Notes under the pieces: model-generated
The model's database searches: none
What the model saw: the letters and a program-made list of their open reading frames with translations, nothing else
What the model was told of the DNA's origin: nothing
Shown here: positions 1 through 8,706 of the stretch, one piece after another
Position numbering within the stretch: the first letter of the stretch is position 1
Layout: the number at the start of each line of letters is the position of its first letter
DNA from: Phytophthora sp. 'mugwort'
Taxonomy: Eukaryota > Oomycota > Peronosporomycetes > Peronosporales > Peronosporaceae
Assembly (NCBI GenBank): GCA_033558025.1
Contig: JAUCEF010000045.1
Location: 1-64,000, forward strand
DNA length: 64,000 nucleotides
Direction of reading: 5' to 3'
Program-made: the position numbers and the translations under genes

Positions 1-66
1 ATTATAAATAAATTTATTTTATAAATTGAAATTATCTCCAATATTTATAAAATAAATTTATTATAA
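1..66. repeat. Left-end tandem copy of the nad4L 3' flank
   Basis: Bases 4-40 repeat, in the same orientation and with small differences, the sequence at about 70-104 (end of nad4L). Bases 43-64 match the other palindrome arm, then the match stops. The 4-nt core at 65-68 is AATG, the reverse complement of the CATT core at 42148-42151. The left end is therefore a third, partly rearranged version of the palindrome axis. It may be a molecule end or an end-of-contig error; the sequence cannot decide. Confidence 0.6.
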
Positions 67-363
67 TGATAATAAATTTATTTTATAAATTGAAATATCT
101 CCATATAATTTAAAGAAAATAATCATAATAGCTAATCCAATAGCTGATTCTGCTGCAGCTACTGTTAAAATTAATAAAGAAAAAACTTGTCCTATTATAT
201 CATCAATTAAAACTGCAAAATAAATAAAATTTAAATTAATTGATAATAATAATAATTCAATAGACATTAAAATAATAATAATATTCTGTCTATTTAAAAT
301 TATACCAAATAATCCAAGACAGAATAAAAAAAAAGTAAAAATAAAATGATTTAAAATATTCAT
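61..363 (-). CDS. nad4L: NADH dehydrogenase subunit 4L (left copy)
   Basis: Nad4L is a small membrane subunit of the proton-pumping arm of respiratory complex I. The product has 100 residues with three hydrophobic segments, the family motif [11 protein letters not shown] and the Glu-bearing stretch [11 protein letters not shown]. The ATG at 363 is preferred over an in-frame TTG at 378, because the latter would run into nad1, which stops at 366. It follows nad1 with a 2-nt gap, so the two are surely co-transcribed. It ends Leu-Ser-Leu-TAA, reading across the palindrome core. Confidence 0.95.
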   Translation of the reverse strand: MNILNHFIFTFFLFCLGLFGIILNRQNIIIILMSIELLLLSINLNFIYFAVLIDDIIGQVFSLLILTVAAAESAIGLAIMIIFFKLYGDISIYKINLLSL

Positions 364-2914
364 AATTAAATTAACCAATTAAAACTTATTAAAATACTTG
401 CAGTATATAAAAACCAGGATAATGAAAAAGGTAGAAATACTTTCCAACCTAAACGCATTAATTGGTCATAACGATATCGAGGTAAAATAGCTCGAGCAAC
501 TACAAATAAAACAACAAAAAAACAAATTTTAATACTAAACCAAAAAGATCCGGGTAAAAAATTAATACAATTTATACTAAAAGGGAAAGGTGCTAACCAA
601 CCACCTAAAAATAAAATCGTAGTTAAACTACTCATTAATAACATATTAGCATATTCACCTAAAAAAAATAATGCAAAACCCATTGCAGAATATTCTACAT
701 TATAACCTGAAACTAATTCAGCTTCAGCTTCAGGTAAATCAAAGGGATGTCGATTTGTTTCTGCTAAACAAGATATAAAAAAAATTATAAAAATAGGAAA
801 AAGAGGAAAACAATACCATACCGTTTTTTGTGCCCAAATAATAGAAATTAAATTTAAAGATTTTGCACAAACAATTACTGAAAGAATTGAAAACCCAATA
901 GTTAATTCATATGAAATCATTTGTGCTGTTGATCTTAAAGCCCCTAAAAACGAATATTTAGAATTACTTGACCAACCACCTATAATAACACCGTATACAC
1001 CTAAAGATGAAATTGCTATTAAATATAAAATACCAATATTTAATTCAGTAAAAAACATACCAAAACCTAAAGGTATTATTGTCCAACTTAATAGACTTAA
1101 AAAAAAAGCTAAAATAGGTGCAAATATAAATAAAATTACATCAGCATTACTTGGTAAAATTGTTTCTTTTACGAATAATTTAAGACCATCAGCTAATGGT
1201 TGTAATAATCCAAAAGTACCTACAACATTAGGTCCTCTTCTTCTTTGAATAGAAGCTAATATTTTACGTTCAACTAAAGTAAAATAAGCCACAGCAATTA
1301 ATAAAGGTAATATGAAAATTAAAAATTTTAAAATTGTGTATATCATAATAATTTTGATTGATTTTTGAAAATTTTATTAGAATTAATCAATATTTTTGAA
1401 TATTGTTCTAATATATTTGTATAATAATTATTTTTAATTAATGAATCTAAAAAATTAATATTAATTTTTAAAAATTTTTTATTAAAACTAAAATTATAAA
1501 TAATTTTTATTTTTTTTTTTAATAAATAAGGTAAAATATCTTTAATTTTTAAAAAAGCTTCTGATTTAGATTGATTTTTATTTAATAAAAATTTATAAAG
1601 ATTTCTATAAATTATAGAATCTTTACGTTGTTCTATATTTACATTTAAAATTTGTTCATTTTTTTGAATAAAACCTTCTAAATTAATATACATTCCATTT
1701 TTTTCTAAAAAAGTTAATCCAGGTAAAATTAGATTTGAATTTTGAGCATCTTTAGTAAAATGATGTCCTTGATAAATAACAAAACTATTTTTAGTTATTT
1801 TTAATTTATTTTGTAAATTTGTATTAAATAAATAATATAATTTTGAATTATTTAACATATTTAATGATTTTGGAAAAGTAATTTCAAAAAAATTAATTAA
1901 AGAAGTTTGAAAATTAAAGAAATTAATATTATGGTTAATAAATGATAAATTTTTTAATTTTGATAATAAAAAAAAACCATTTTTTTGATTTAAAATATTA
2001 CTACCTATAATAATTAAAGGTTTTTTTGCTTTTTTTAATTGTTTACAAAATACATGTTTTCCTAAAATAATATTTATTAAAGTTTTAAAAGTTAATCCTA
2101 AATGTTTTACTGGATAAGTAAAATTAATTTTATTACCGATATATGCTATTTTAAAATTTCCTTTTTTTAAACGATTAATTAAATGAATATTTAAAATAGA
2201 ACCTTCTTGACGAATATCACTACCAATTATTAAACAAACATCAGATTCTTCAATAGATTTTAAAGTATTATTAAATAAAAAATTTGAAGCTAAATCAGAA
2301 TTTATCTTAATTTGTCGATTTTTTAAAAATTGTTCATAATTTACATTTGAAATTCCTAATTTATTTAAATTTTTTTTTAATAAAAAAAGAGATTCTAAAT
2401 CAGTTAAATCACCAATAATACTTTTAGCATTAAAACTATCTGTAATTATCAATTTTTTATTAATAATATTTAGAGCATCTAACCAAGAAATCCTATGAAA
2501 ATTGTTTTGATTATCTTTTAATAATGGATATTTTAATCGTTGATATTTTAAACTATCAAAAAAATATCTTGTTTTATCTGATATCCATTCTTTATTAATA
2601 TTAAAATTAGTTTTAGGTAAAATACGTATAATTTCATTATTAAAAATATCAATTTTAATATTTGAACCAATACTATCTAAAATAGCAATACCCTCTTTTT
2701 TTTTTAATTCCCAAGAACGTGCTTTAAAAGTATAGGGTTTAGAAGTTAATGCACCAACAGGACATAAATCTACTAAATTACCAGAAAATTCGGATTTAAA
2801 AATATTTGAAGAATAAAAATTAATTTCAGTTTTATTACCACGACCTGTTGTACCTAAACCGTCAATTCCACAAATTTCATTAGCAAAACGTACACAACGT
2901 GTACAATGAATACA
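67..2914 (-). repeat. Terminal-type inverted repeat, left copy (2848 bp)
   Basis: This block matches 42150-44997 directly and 39302-42149 as reverse complement. It holds nad4L, nad1 and codons 146-668 of nad11. At 2914/2915 the three copies diverge: here nad11 continues to its true start, while the other copies run into the 3' flank of cob. This single copy flanks the unique region, as expected for one end of a linear molecule with terminal inverted repeats. Confidence 0.85.
366..1346 (-). CDS. nad1: NADH dehydrogenase subunit 1 (left copy)
   Basis: Nad1 is the complex I membrane subunit at the junction with the peripheral arm, next to the quinone channel. It has 326 residues, the usual length, with about eight hydrophobic helices. 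Signature stretches are [12 protein letters not shown] near the N terminus and [20 protein letters not shown] in the middle. Its ATG overlaps the TGA stop of nad11 (ATGA), pointing to coupled expression of nad11-nad1-nad4L. Two further identical copies lie at 40870-41850 and 42449-43429. Confidence 0.98.
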   Translation of the reverse strand: MIYTILKFLIFILPLLIAVAYFTLVERKILASIQRRRGPNVVGTFGLLQPLADGLKLFVKETILPSNADVILFIFAPILAFFLSLLSWTIIPLGFGMFFTELNIGILYLIAISSLGVYGVIIGGWSSNSKYSFLGALRSTAQMISYELTIGFSILSVIVCAKSLNLISIIWAQKTVWYCFPLFPIFIIFFISCLAETNRHPFDLPEAEAELVSGYNVEYSAMGFALFFLGEYANMLLMSSLTTILFLGGWLAPFPFSINCINFLPGSFWFSIKICFFVVLFVVARAILPRYRYDQLMRLGWKVFLPFSLSWFLYTASILISFNWLI

Positions 2915-3349
2915 TCTTGTCATAATTGTTTTAATAAAAGGACCACAATATTTATCTTCAACGCCACGTTTTTTAAAAAAAAAACGACTACGATCCGATC
3001 CAAAAATCATTGTTTGATCTTGTAAATCACATTCTGACGCTTGATCACAAATAGGACAATCTAATGGATGATTTATTAAAAGAAATTCTAATACACTTTC
3101 ACGTGCTTTTTGTACTAAAGGAGTATTAGTAAATATTTTCATATTTGGTATTAAAGGCATTGCACATGAAGCTACAGGTTTAGGGGAATTTTCGATTTCA
3201 ACTAAACACATACGACAATTACCGGCAATTTGTAAATTCTCTTGAAAACAGAATTTAGGGATTTGAATTTTAAAATTATTACATGCTTGTAAAACTGTTA
3301 AATTTTTATTAACTTTTAATTCGATATTGTTAATATATATATTAATCAT
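1343..3349 (-). CDS. nad11: NADH dehydrogenase subunit 11, full length (75-kDa complex I subunit)
   Basis: Nad11 is the large iron-sulfur subunit of the complex I peripheral arm. The product has 668 residues. Cys 34, 45, 48 and 62 fit the [2Fe-2S] site. His94 with Cys 98, 101 and 107 fits the His-Cys3 [4Fe-4S] site. Cys 146, 149 and 152 plus a later Cys fit the third cluster. The C-terminal half is a degenerate molybdopterin-oxidoreductase-like domain. This is the only complete copy; both others start at Cys146. It ends in TGA, the only non-TAA stop seen, so TGA is not Trp here. Confidence 0.97.
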   Translation of the reverse strand: MINIYINNIELKVNKNLTVLQACNNFKIQIPKFCFQENLQIAGNCRMCLVEIENSPKPVASCAMPLIPNMKIFTNTPLVQKARESVLEFLLINHPLDCPICDQASECDLQDQTMIFGSDRSRFFFKKRGVEDKYCGPFIKTIMTRCIHCTRCVRFANEICGIDGLGTTGRGNKTEINFYSSNIFKSEFSGNLVDLCPVGALTSKPYTFKARSWELKKKEGIAILDSIGSNIKIDIFNNEIIRILPKTNFNINKEWISDKTRYFFDSLKYQRLKYPLLKDNQNNFHRISWLDALNIINKKLIITDSFNAKSIIGDLTDLESLFLLKKNLNKLGISNVNYEQFLKNRQIKINSDLASNFLFNNTLKSIEESDVCLIIGSDIRQEGSILNIHLINRLKKGNFKIAYIGNKINFTYPVKHLGLTFKTLINIILGKHVFCKQLKKAKKPLIIIGSNILNQKNGFFLLSKLKNLSFINHNINFFNFQTSLINFFEITFPKSLNMLNNSKLYYLFNTNLQNKLKITKNSFVIYQGHHFTKDAQNSNLILPGLTFLEKNGMYINLEGFIQKNEQILNVNIEQRKDSIIYRNLYKFLLNKNQSKSEAFLKIKDILPYLLKKKIKIIYNFSFNKKFLKININFLDSLIKNNYYTNILEQYSKILINSNKIFKNQSKLL

Positions 3350-3431
3350 TTTAATGATAAAAAATTAAATAAAATATAAATTTATTTTCACTAAAAAGAT
3401 ATATTTTATTTAAAATATATTATTATAGTAA

Positions 3432-3514
3432 TATCAAAGAAGGGATTTGAACCCTTAACGCTTTTAAGCTTTACATCCTAAGTGTAACGTGTTTACCAAT
3501 TTCACCACTTTGAT
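3432..3514 (-). tRNA. trnL(uag): tRNA-Leu (UAG)
   Basis: Cloverleaf with acceptor ATCAAAG/CTTTGAT, anticodon stem TTACA/TGTAA and loop CTTAGGA. It has the long variable arm expected of tRNA-Leu and a GGTTCAAATCC-type T arm. It reads CUN codons. Confidence 0.93.
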
Positions 3515-3522
3515 AATAAAAA

Positions 3523-3605
3523 TACCTACTATTGGACTTGAACCAATAACCCTAAAAGGGAACAGATTTTAAATCTATCGTGTTTACCAATTTCACCAAG
3601 TAGGC
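3523..3605 (-). tRNA. trnL(uaa): tRNA-Leu (UAA)
   Basis: Acceptor GCCTACT/AGTAGGT, anticodon loop TTTAAAA and a long variable arm. It is 8 nt from the other leucine tRNA and has a near-identical D arm, so the pair probably arose by duplication. It reads UUA, by far the most used Leu codon here. Confidence 0.93.
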
Positions 3606-3623
3606 TAATATTTTTTTAAATAT

Positions 3624-4367
3624 ATGAAAAAAAAAAAAATAATAACTTATTTACAATTACATTTATTTGAATTAAAATATAATTTTTTTATACTTTTAAT
3701 CACTTTTTTTTATCTTTTTATAATTTCATATTATTTTTCTGATCAATTAATATATTTATTAGTTAATAATTTACTTAATAAAAATATGTTAAAATATTTT
3801 ATTTTTACTAATATTACTGAAATTTTTATTACTAATATTTTTATAGCAATTTTCATAACAACTTTTATAACAATTCAATTAAGTTTTTTATTATTTTGGT
3901 TTTTTTTATCAAAAGGTTTATATAAATTTGAAAATTTTATTTTTATAAAATTTTATATTTTTTTTATAATTTTTAATTTTTTTATAATAAAATTTATTTT
4001 TACTAATATTATTCCACATATTTGGGATTTTTTATTAAATTTAAATTTTTCAAATTTATATCTTTTAACAATTTATTTTGAACCAAAAATTGATAATTAT
4101 TTTGATTTTATTTTTTCTTCTTTTATTTATATATTTATAATATTTATTTATTTTTTTTCTTTATTTTTTTTTATATCAAATAATATTTTAAAAATTAAAA
4201 TAATTATTAATTTAAGAAAATTCTTTTATTTAAAAATAATATTATTGAGTGCTTTAATTACACCACCAGATATATTTAATTTTATATTAATTTATTTTAT
4301 CTTTTTTTTTTTTTTTGAAATATTTATTTATATTTCAATATATTTAAATAAATATAAATTAATTTAA
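3624..4367 (+). CDS. tatC: Sec-independent protein translocase TatC (mttB/ymf16)
   Basis: TatC is the core receptor of the twin-arginine translocase, which moves folded proteins across the inner membrane (in mitochondria linked to Rieske protein biogenesis in some protists). It has 247 residues and about six hydrophobic helices. The conserved stretch SALITPPDIFNFILIY matches the TatC ITPPD signature. The ATG at 3624 comes just after trnL, in opposite orientation. Its last 9 nt overlap the 3' end of the convergent rpl31. A possible TatA partner lies at 20772. Confidence 0.9.
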   Translation: MKKKKIITYLQLHLFELKYNFFILLITFFYLFIISYYFSDQLIYLLVNNLLNKNMLKYFIFTNITEIFITNIFIAIFITTFITIQLSFLLFWFFLSKGLYKFENFIFIKFYIFFIIFNFFIIKFIFTNIIPHIWDFLLNLNFSNLYLLTIYFEPKIDNYFDFIFSSFIYIFIIFIYFFSLFFFISNNILKIKIIINLRKFFYLKIILLSALITPPDIFNFILIYFIFFFFFEIFIYISIYLNKYKLI

Positions 4368-4562
4368 TTTATTTTTTTTTATAAAATTTAATTTACTTTT
4401 ATTTAAATTGATATTTGTATTTGTAATAATATCTGTTTCTTTAAAAATTCTTAAATTTAATTGATAATTTTTTAAATACTTAATAGATGTTATTTTTAAA
4501 GAAGATCCATTTGTTAAAATAATTTTATTTTTATAGGTAAAAAATTTTTTATTTTTATTCAT
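4359..4562 (-). CDS. rpl31: Ribosomal protein L31
   Basis: A small basic protein of 67 residues. The stretch KKFFTYKNKIILTNGSSLK followed by ITSIKYLKNYQL matches the L31 core (tDGStF..-like turn) as found in other stramenopile mtDNAs. I chose the ATG at 4562, because the longer TTG reading from 4592 runs into trnC on the other strand. No zinc-binding cysteines are present, as in many C- forms. It is short and easily missed in annotation. The family call rests on remembered pattern, not a search. Confidence 0.7.
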   Translation of the reverse strand: MNKNKKFFTYKNKIILTNGSSLKITSIKYLKNYQLNLRIFKETDIITNTNINLNKSKLNFIKKNKLN

Positions 4563-4579
4563 ATAATATAATTTATTTT

Positions 4580-4650
4580 GGCTAGATAACATAAAGGTAA
4601 TGTAAAGGACTGCAAATCCTTTAATGACGGTTCGAATCCGTCTCTAGCTT
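4580..4650 (+). tRNA. trnC(gca): tRNA-Cys (GCA)
   Basis: Acceptor GGCTAGA/TCTAGCT, anticodon loop CTGCAAA, T arm GACGG/CCGTC with loop TTCGAAT, and discriminator U73, as is usual for Cys. Confidence 0.93.
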
Positions 4651-4654
4651 TTAA

Positions 4655-4739
4655 AGGATAGAGTGGGATTTGAACCCACGGTATTATTACATACTTCAGT
4701 TTTCAAGACTGACACCTTAAACCACTCGATCACCTATCC
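4655..4739 (-). tRNA. trnS(uga): tRNA-Ser (UGA)
   Basis: Acceptor GGATAGG/TCTATCC, anticodon stem TCAGT/ACTGA, loop CTTGAAA and a long variable arm typical of tRNA-Ser. It reads UCN codons and lies 9 nt past the rps11 3' side. Confidence 0.93.
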
Positions 4740-4748
4740 ATATTAAAA

Positions 4749-5162
4749 TTAACGTCTTTTTTGTTTTTTTAATCTACAACCATTAAAAGGTTTTGTTGTT
4801 TTATCTAAAATATATTTTATTTTAATTTTTTTATTTTTTATATTTTTTAAAACATTATATCGACCTAAACCAGTACCATGTAAATAAATTTTTAATTTTT
4901 TTATTTTTTTTAATTGAAGATATTTATTAATTTTATATACAATTAATTGAACATTATATGGTGTATTTTTTTTAAAACGTGTTTTTTTTAATGATTTTGT
5001 AGACCATTGTTTTAAAAGATTTCCTTTATAAGTTGTTAAACTTATAATAGTATTTTTTAAATTTGCTGTAATATGTAAATTTGTTAAAATTAAAGGATTT
5101 TTTTTTTTTAAATTTATTTTTTTTTTAAATTTATTTTTAAAATTATATTTATTTTTATTCAT
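4749..5162 (-). CDS. rps11: Ribosomal protein S11
   Basis: S11 is a small-subunit protein of the platform, contacting the mRNA exit region. It has 137 residues with a Lys-rich N-terminal extension. The uS11 core is visible as LHITANLKNTIISLT, then the YLHGTGLGRYNVL turn (G-x-G-x-GR) and the basic C-terminal end PFNGCRLKKQKRR. It is 12 nt downstream of rps13 on the same strand, the bacterial alpha-operon order rps13-rps11. Confidence 0.95.
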   Translation of the reverse strand: MNKNKYNFKNKFKKKINLKKKNPLILTNLHITANLKNTIISLTTYKGNLLKQWSTKSLKKTRFKKNTPYNVQLIVYKINKYLQLKKIKKLKIYLHGTGLGRYNVLKNIKNKKIKIKYILDKTTKPFNGCRLKKQKRR

Positions 5163-5174
5163 AGAATAATAACT

Positions 5175-5588
5175 TTATCTTTTTTTTTTTTTTTGACTTT
5201 TAAATGGTCGTTTATTACGTGAAATACGTTTTTGAATAAAAATTTTTTTTAATTTTTTAGATGTTTTTGAATTTGTATGAGTACGTTGTCCTCTAACAGG
5301 TAATCCCTGACTTTGTCTAATTCCACGATTACTTTTAATTTCTACTAATTCATTTAATCTTTCAGTTTTAATTTTTTTTAAAAGTTGTTCAACTTTTAAA
5401 TTTTTATTAATATAATTAACCAGTCGGTTTACATGGTTGTTTTTAAGTTTATTAAGGGTGATTTGAGGATTAATTCCTATATTTTTACAAATTTTCTTGG
5501 ATTGAAATTCATTAATACCATATAATATAGTTAATGAATATAAAATACTTTTTGAATCTGAAATTGTTTTATTAAAAATATATAACAT
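5175..5588 (-). CDS. rps13: Ribosomal protein S13
   Basis: S13 sits in the head of the small subunit and touches the P-site tRNA and the large subunit. It has 137 residues. The helix-two-turn-helix start LTILYGINEFQSKKICKNIG and the C-terminal motif RGIRQSQGLPVRGQRTHTNS are clear. Its start is 28 nt from the divergent rpl2 start, so 5589-5616 must hold both leaders. Confidence 0.96.
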   Translation of the reverse strand: MLYIFNKTISDSKSILYSLTILYGINEFQSKKICKNIGINPQITLNKLKNNHVNRLVNYINKNLKVEQLLKKIKTERLNELVEIKSNRGIRQSQGLPVRGQRTHTNSKTSKKLKKIFIQKRISRNKRPFKSQKKKKR

Positions 5589-5616
5589 AATAGATTTTAT
5601 CTATATACCATATAAA

Positions 5617-6423
5617 ATGATAGAAAAAAAAATAAAACCTATAACACCATCACAACGTCAAACATTTTTATTAAAAAAAGATAATTTAACTAAAATTTTT
5701 AAAATTAAATCTTTAACAAAAGGTTTTCAACGTGCTAATGGTAAAAATAATCAAGGTAAAATAACTATAAAACATCGCGGTGGTGGACATAAACGTTTAT
5801 ATAGAATAATTGATTTTAATAGATCTAAAAATATTGAAGGTTATATTATTAAAATTTTATATGATCCTAATCGTTCCGCAAATATCGCTTATATTAAAAA
5901 CAATTCTAAATCTTATTTAATTTTAGCACCGGAAGGTTTAAAAATTAATCAATATATAAAAAGTTCACCTAATGCTGAATTAAAAGTAGGTAATGCTTTA
6001 CCATTACAAAATATACCAATTGGTAGTTTAATTCATAATATTAGTTTATATCCAAAATCTAGAGGAAAATTAATAAGAAGTGCTGGAACATCTGCACAAT
6101 TAATTCAAAAAATTGATAATAAATACGCTCGAATTCGTTTAAATTCTGGTGAATTAAAATTAATTTTATTAACTTGTTATGCAACATTAGGTGTTGTATC
6201 TAATATTAATCATAAAAAAATTAAATTAGGTAAAGCTGGGCGTTCACGTTGGTTAAATAGACGACCTTCTGTACGTGGTGTAGCAAAAAATCCTGTCGAT
6301 CATCCACATGGTGGTGGTGAGGGTAAAACAAGTGGAGGGCGACCTTCTGTAACACCACAAGGTAAAATAACTAAAGGAAAGCCTACACGTAAAAAAACAA
6401 AAAAAAAATTAATTATTAAATAA
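5617..6423 (+). CDS. rpl2: Ribosomal protein L2
   Basis: L2 lies near the peptidyl transferase centre and helps join the subunits. It has 268 residues, full bacterial length. The N-terminal GRITIKHRGGGHKR-like region and the C-terminal VRGVAKNPVDHPHGGGEG loop, with the catalytic-site His, are conserved. It opens the S10/spc-type cluster; the next gene, rps19, starts 3 nt after its stop. Confidence 0.98.
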   Translation: MIEKKIKPITPSQRQTFLLKKDNLTKIFKIKSLTKGFQRANGKNNQGKITIKHRGGGHKRLYRIIDFNRSKNIEGYIIKILYDPNRSANIAYIKNNSKSYLILAPEGLKINQYIKSSPNAELKVGNALPLQNIPIGSLIHNISLYPKSRGKLIRSAGTSAQLIQKIDNKYARIRLNSGELKLILLTCYATLGVVSNINHKKIKLGKAGRSRWLNRRPSVRGVAKNPVDHPHGGGEGKTSGGRPSVTPQGKITKGKPTRKKTKKKLIIK

Positions 6424-6426
6424 ATT

Positions 6427-6663
6427 ATGTCTAGAAGTAAATATAAAGGTCCATTTTTTAAAGTTAATTTATTAAAAAAAAAACAATGGATAAAAATAAC
6501 TAATAAAAATTTAACAATATTACCTGAATATAGTAATCATTCTGTAAGTATTTATAATGGTAAAATATTTATTAATTTGGAAATAAATGATAAAATGATT
6601 GGTTTTAAATTTGGTGAATTTATTAATACACGAAAAAAACATATATATAAAAAAAAAAAATAA
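6427..6663 (+). CDS. rps19: Ribosomal protein S19
   Basis: A small-subunit head protein of 78 residues. It shows MSRSKYKGPF at the start, then SNHSVSIYNGKIFINL and the FGEFINTRKK end typical of uS19. It is spaced 3 nt from rpl2 and from rps3. Confidence 0.95.
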   Translation: MSRSKYKGPFFKVNLLKKKQWIKITNKNLTILPEYSNHSVSIYNGKIFINLEINDKMIGFKFGEFINTRKKHIYKKKK

Positions 6664-6666
6664 ATT

Positions 6667-7497
6667 ATGGGTCAAAAAATTATACCAATTAGTTTAAGAT
6701 TAAATAAAAAAAAAAATTGGGATTCCCAATGGATTGTTAATAATAATGAGTATTCTAATTTATTGCATTTTGATTTAGAAATTAAAAAATATTTTCAAAA
6801 TATTTTTAATTATAAAAATTTAAAATTAATAGATATAAATATAGTAAAAACATCAAATAATATAAATATATATGTTTATATTCAAAAAAATGCAAAAAAA
6901 TATTATAAATTATCTTATAATCAAATTATTAAATATTTAAATATATATTATATTAATAATAATATTAAATTATTTATCAAAAATGTCCAATTTTTTGAAT
7001 TAATTAAATTACGAAAAAATTTAAAAAGAATTTTTGATAAAATAAGAAAAAATAATCGAATTAATAAAAATGTTAAAAAAATGATTTATAATTTTAGTTA
7101 TGCTTTTTATACTAAAAATATAAATATTATAACTTTTTATATTAAACAAACATTAGAAAAAAAAAAAACACATAAAAAATTTATTAATAATATTGATAAT
7201 ATGCTTCAAGAATTTTTTAAAATATTTTCTAATTTTATTGGTTATCGTTTACAATTTAAAGGTCGTTTAAATAAATCAAAACGTAAAAAAAAACTAATTT
7301 TTCAAAAAGGAAAAATACCATTAAATACTTTAGAATATGATATTAAATATCATTTTAATGAATTTAAAACACCATCGGGTATTTGTAGTATTAAATTATG
7401 GATTTTTTTTAAACCACTAAAAACTACATTAAATTCTAAATTTTTAAAAAAACAAAGAATTAAAAATACTAATTATGTTATTTCCAAAAAAAACTAA
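6667..7497 (+). CDS. rps3: Ribosomal protein S3
   Basis: S3 forms part of the mRNA entry tunnel. It has 276 residues. The start MGQKIIPISLRLN and the C-terminal domain with RLQFKGRLNKSKRKKK and the FKTPSGICSIKLWIFF strand are recognisable. The middle is AT-rich, Lys/Asn-rich and poorly conserved, as usual for mitochondrial S3. Its 3' end overlaps rpl16 by 23 nt in another frame. Confidence 0.93.
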   Translation: MGQKIIPISLRLNKKKNWDSQWIVNNNEYSNLLHFDLEIKKYFQNIFNYKNLKLIDINIVKTSNNINIYVYIQKNAKKYYKLSYNQIIKYLNIYYINNNIKLFIKNVQFFELIKLRKNLKRIFDKIRKNNRINKNVKKMIYNFSYAFYTKNINIITFYIKQTLEKKKTHKKFINNIDNMLQEFFKIFSNFIGYRLQFKGRLNKSKRKKKLIFQKGKIPLNTLEYDIKYHFNEFKTPSGICSIKLWIFFKPLKTTLNSKFLKKQRIKNTNYVISKKN

Positions 7498-7879
7498 ATA
7501 TAAAAAACAATTTAAAAGTAAACTTACAGGTAAAACAACAAAAGGTAATAATATTGTTTATGGTAAATATGCTATTAAAGTTTTAAAAGAAACACGTTTA
7601 ACATCAAGACAAATAGAAGCAACTCGTCGAATAATTATTCGAAAAATGAAACGATTAGGATTTCTTTGGATTCGTGTTTTTCCAGATACACCTGTAACAG
7701 CAAAACCTACAGAAAATCGTATGGGTAAAGGAAAAGGTGCTGTTTCTTTTTGGGTTGCTAAAGTTAAAAAAGGTCAAATTTTATATGAAATTAGCGGTAT
7801 TTCATTAGAAAATGCAAAAAAAGTTTTAAAAGCGGGTTCTAATAAATTGCCGGTTAAAACAAAATTTATTTATAAATAA
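7475..7879 (+). CDS. rpl16: Ribosomal protein L16
   Basis: L16 supports the A-site region of the large subunit. It has 134 residues. The motif MGKGKGAVSFWVAKVKKGQI is diagnostic, with the preceding WIRVFPDTPVTAKP. The start lies inside the 3' end of rps3, an overlap common for this gene pair in mtDNA. Confidence 0.97.
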   Translation: MLFPKKTKYKKQFKSKLTGKTTKGNNIVYGKYAIKVLKETRLTSRQIEATRRIIIRKMKRLGFLWIRVFPDTPVTAKPTENRMGKGKGAVSFWVAKVKKGQILYEISGISLENAKKVLKAGSNKLPVKTKFIYK

Positions 7880-7880
7880 T

Positions 7881-7954
7881 TAGGCTTATAGTTTAATTGG
7901 TTAGAGCATACCGCTCATAACGGTATAGTTGTAGGTTCAAATCCTACTAGGCCT
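7881..7954 (+). tRNA. trnI(cau): tRNA with CAU anticodon, probably tRNA-Ile (CAU, lysidine-modified)
   Basis: Acceptor AGGCTTA/TAGGCCT with A1-U72, anticodon stem TACCG/CGGTA and loop CTCATAA. Three CAU tRNAs are present. This one resembles mitochondrial tRNA-Ile whose C34 becomes lysidine to read AUA, a very common codon here. Elongator Met is the alternative. Confidence 0.8.
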
Positions 7955-7976
7955 AATTAAAAAATTTTTATTTTAA

Positions 7977-8645
7977 ATGAAAAAATTAAAAAAACAAAAA
8001 ACAAATAATTTATCAAATTATCAACAATTTTTAAAAAATAATTATTTAAAAAAAAAAAAATTTAAATTAAAAAATATTTTATTTGAAAATCCAATTTTAT
8101 TTAATAATTTAAATTTAGAATCTTATGTAATTGAATTTAATAATTATGAAAACATTTATTTACCTTTTACTTTAATAAAAATAGATAAAATTTCAACAAT
8201 TGCTATAAAATATGAAAATATTATATTATTTAATTATGATTTAACTTATAATATATTACATCAATTTAATAAAATAATGCTTCAAAATATTTTAATAAAA
8301 AAAAATAATTCAATAAAAGGTCGTTTACTTGGTGGAAATTGGAATAATAAAAAAATTTTTATTTCAATTTTAGGATTTATTTTTTCTATAAAACCTATTA
8401 ATTTAAATAATGCTTTAAATTATAAAAAAAAATTTTATTTTAATAAATATAATAAAAAAGGTTTCTATAAAAGAAGAATTAATTCAACACGTTTAATTAA
8501 TTGTTATAAATTAAAATATTTAAATTTTAAAGTTAATAATTTAAATATATTTAAAAAATCAAAAAAAGAATTTTCAAGACTTTCTTATATTCAAACTATT
8601 ATTCAAAATCAAAAAATAAAAAATAATAATTTTAAAATAAAATAA
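7977..8645 (+). CDS. orf222, basic protein, possibly S1-domain (rps1-like)
   Basis: An ORF of 222 residues within the ribosomal protein cluster, between rpl16-trnI and atp8. It is very rich in Lys, Asn and Ile. The only recognisable stretch is IKGRLLGGNWNNKKIFISIL plus GFIFSIKP at about residues 118-145. It has the G-x-hydrophobic-x-G ... strand ... G-F/P layout of an S1 RNA-binding repeat. Position in the cluster supports a ribosomal role. This is a guess at domain level; it could also be a fast-evolving lineage ORF. Confidence 0.5.
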   Translation: MKKLKKQKTNNLSNYQQFLKNNYLKKKKFKLKNILFENPILFNNLNLESYVIEFNNYENIYLPFTLIKIDKISTIAIKYENIILFNYDLTYNILHQFNKIMLQNILIKKNNSIKGRLLGGNWNNKKIFISILGFIFSIKPINLNNALNYKKKFYFNKYNKKGFYKRRINSTRLINCYKLKYLNFKVNNLNIFKKSKKEFSRLSYIQTIIQNQKIKNNNFKIK

Positions 8646-8706
8646 AAATAAAAGTGTTCTTTCAAGAAAAATATATGTTGAAGAAATAAAAATTTATTAT
8701 AAAATT

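Noticed and set aside
1343..3349. Alternative code with TGA = Trp (as in some bicosoecids) or TTA = stop (thraustochytrids)
   Set aside because: Trp is always TGG, nad11 ends at TGA, and TTA is the main Leu codon in every gene.
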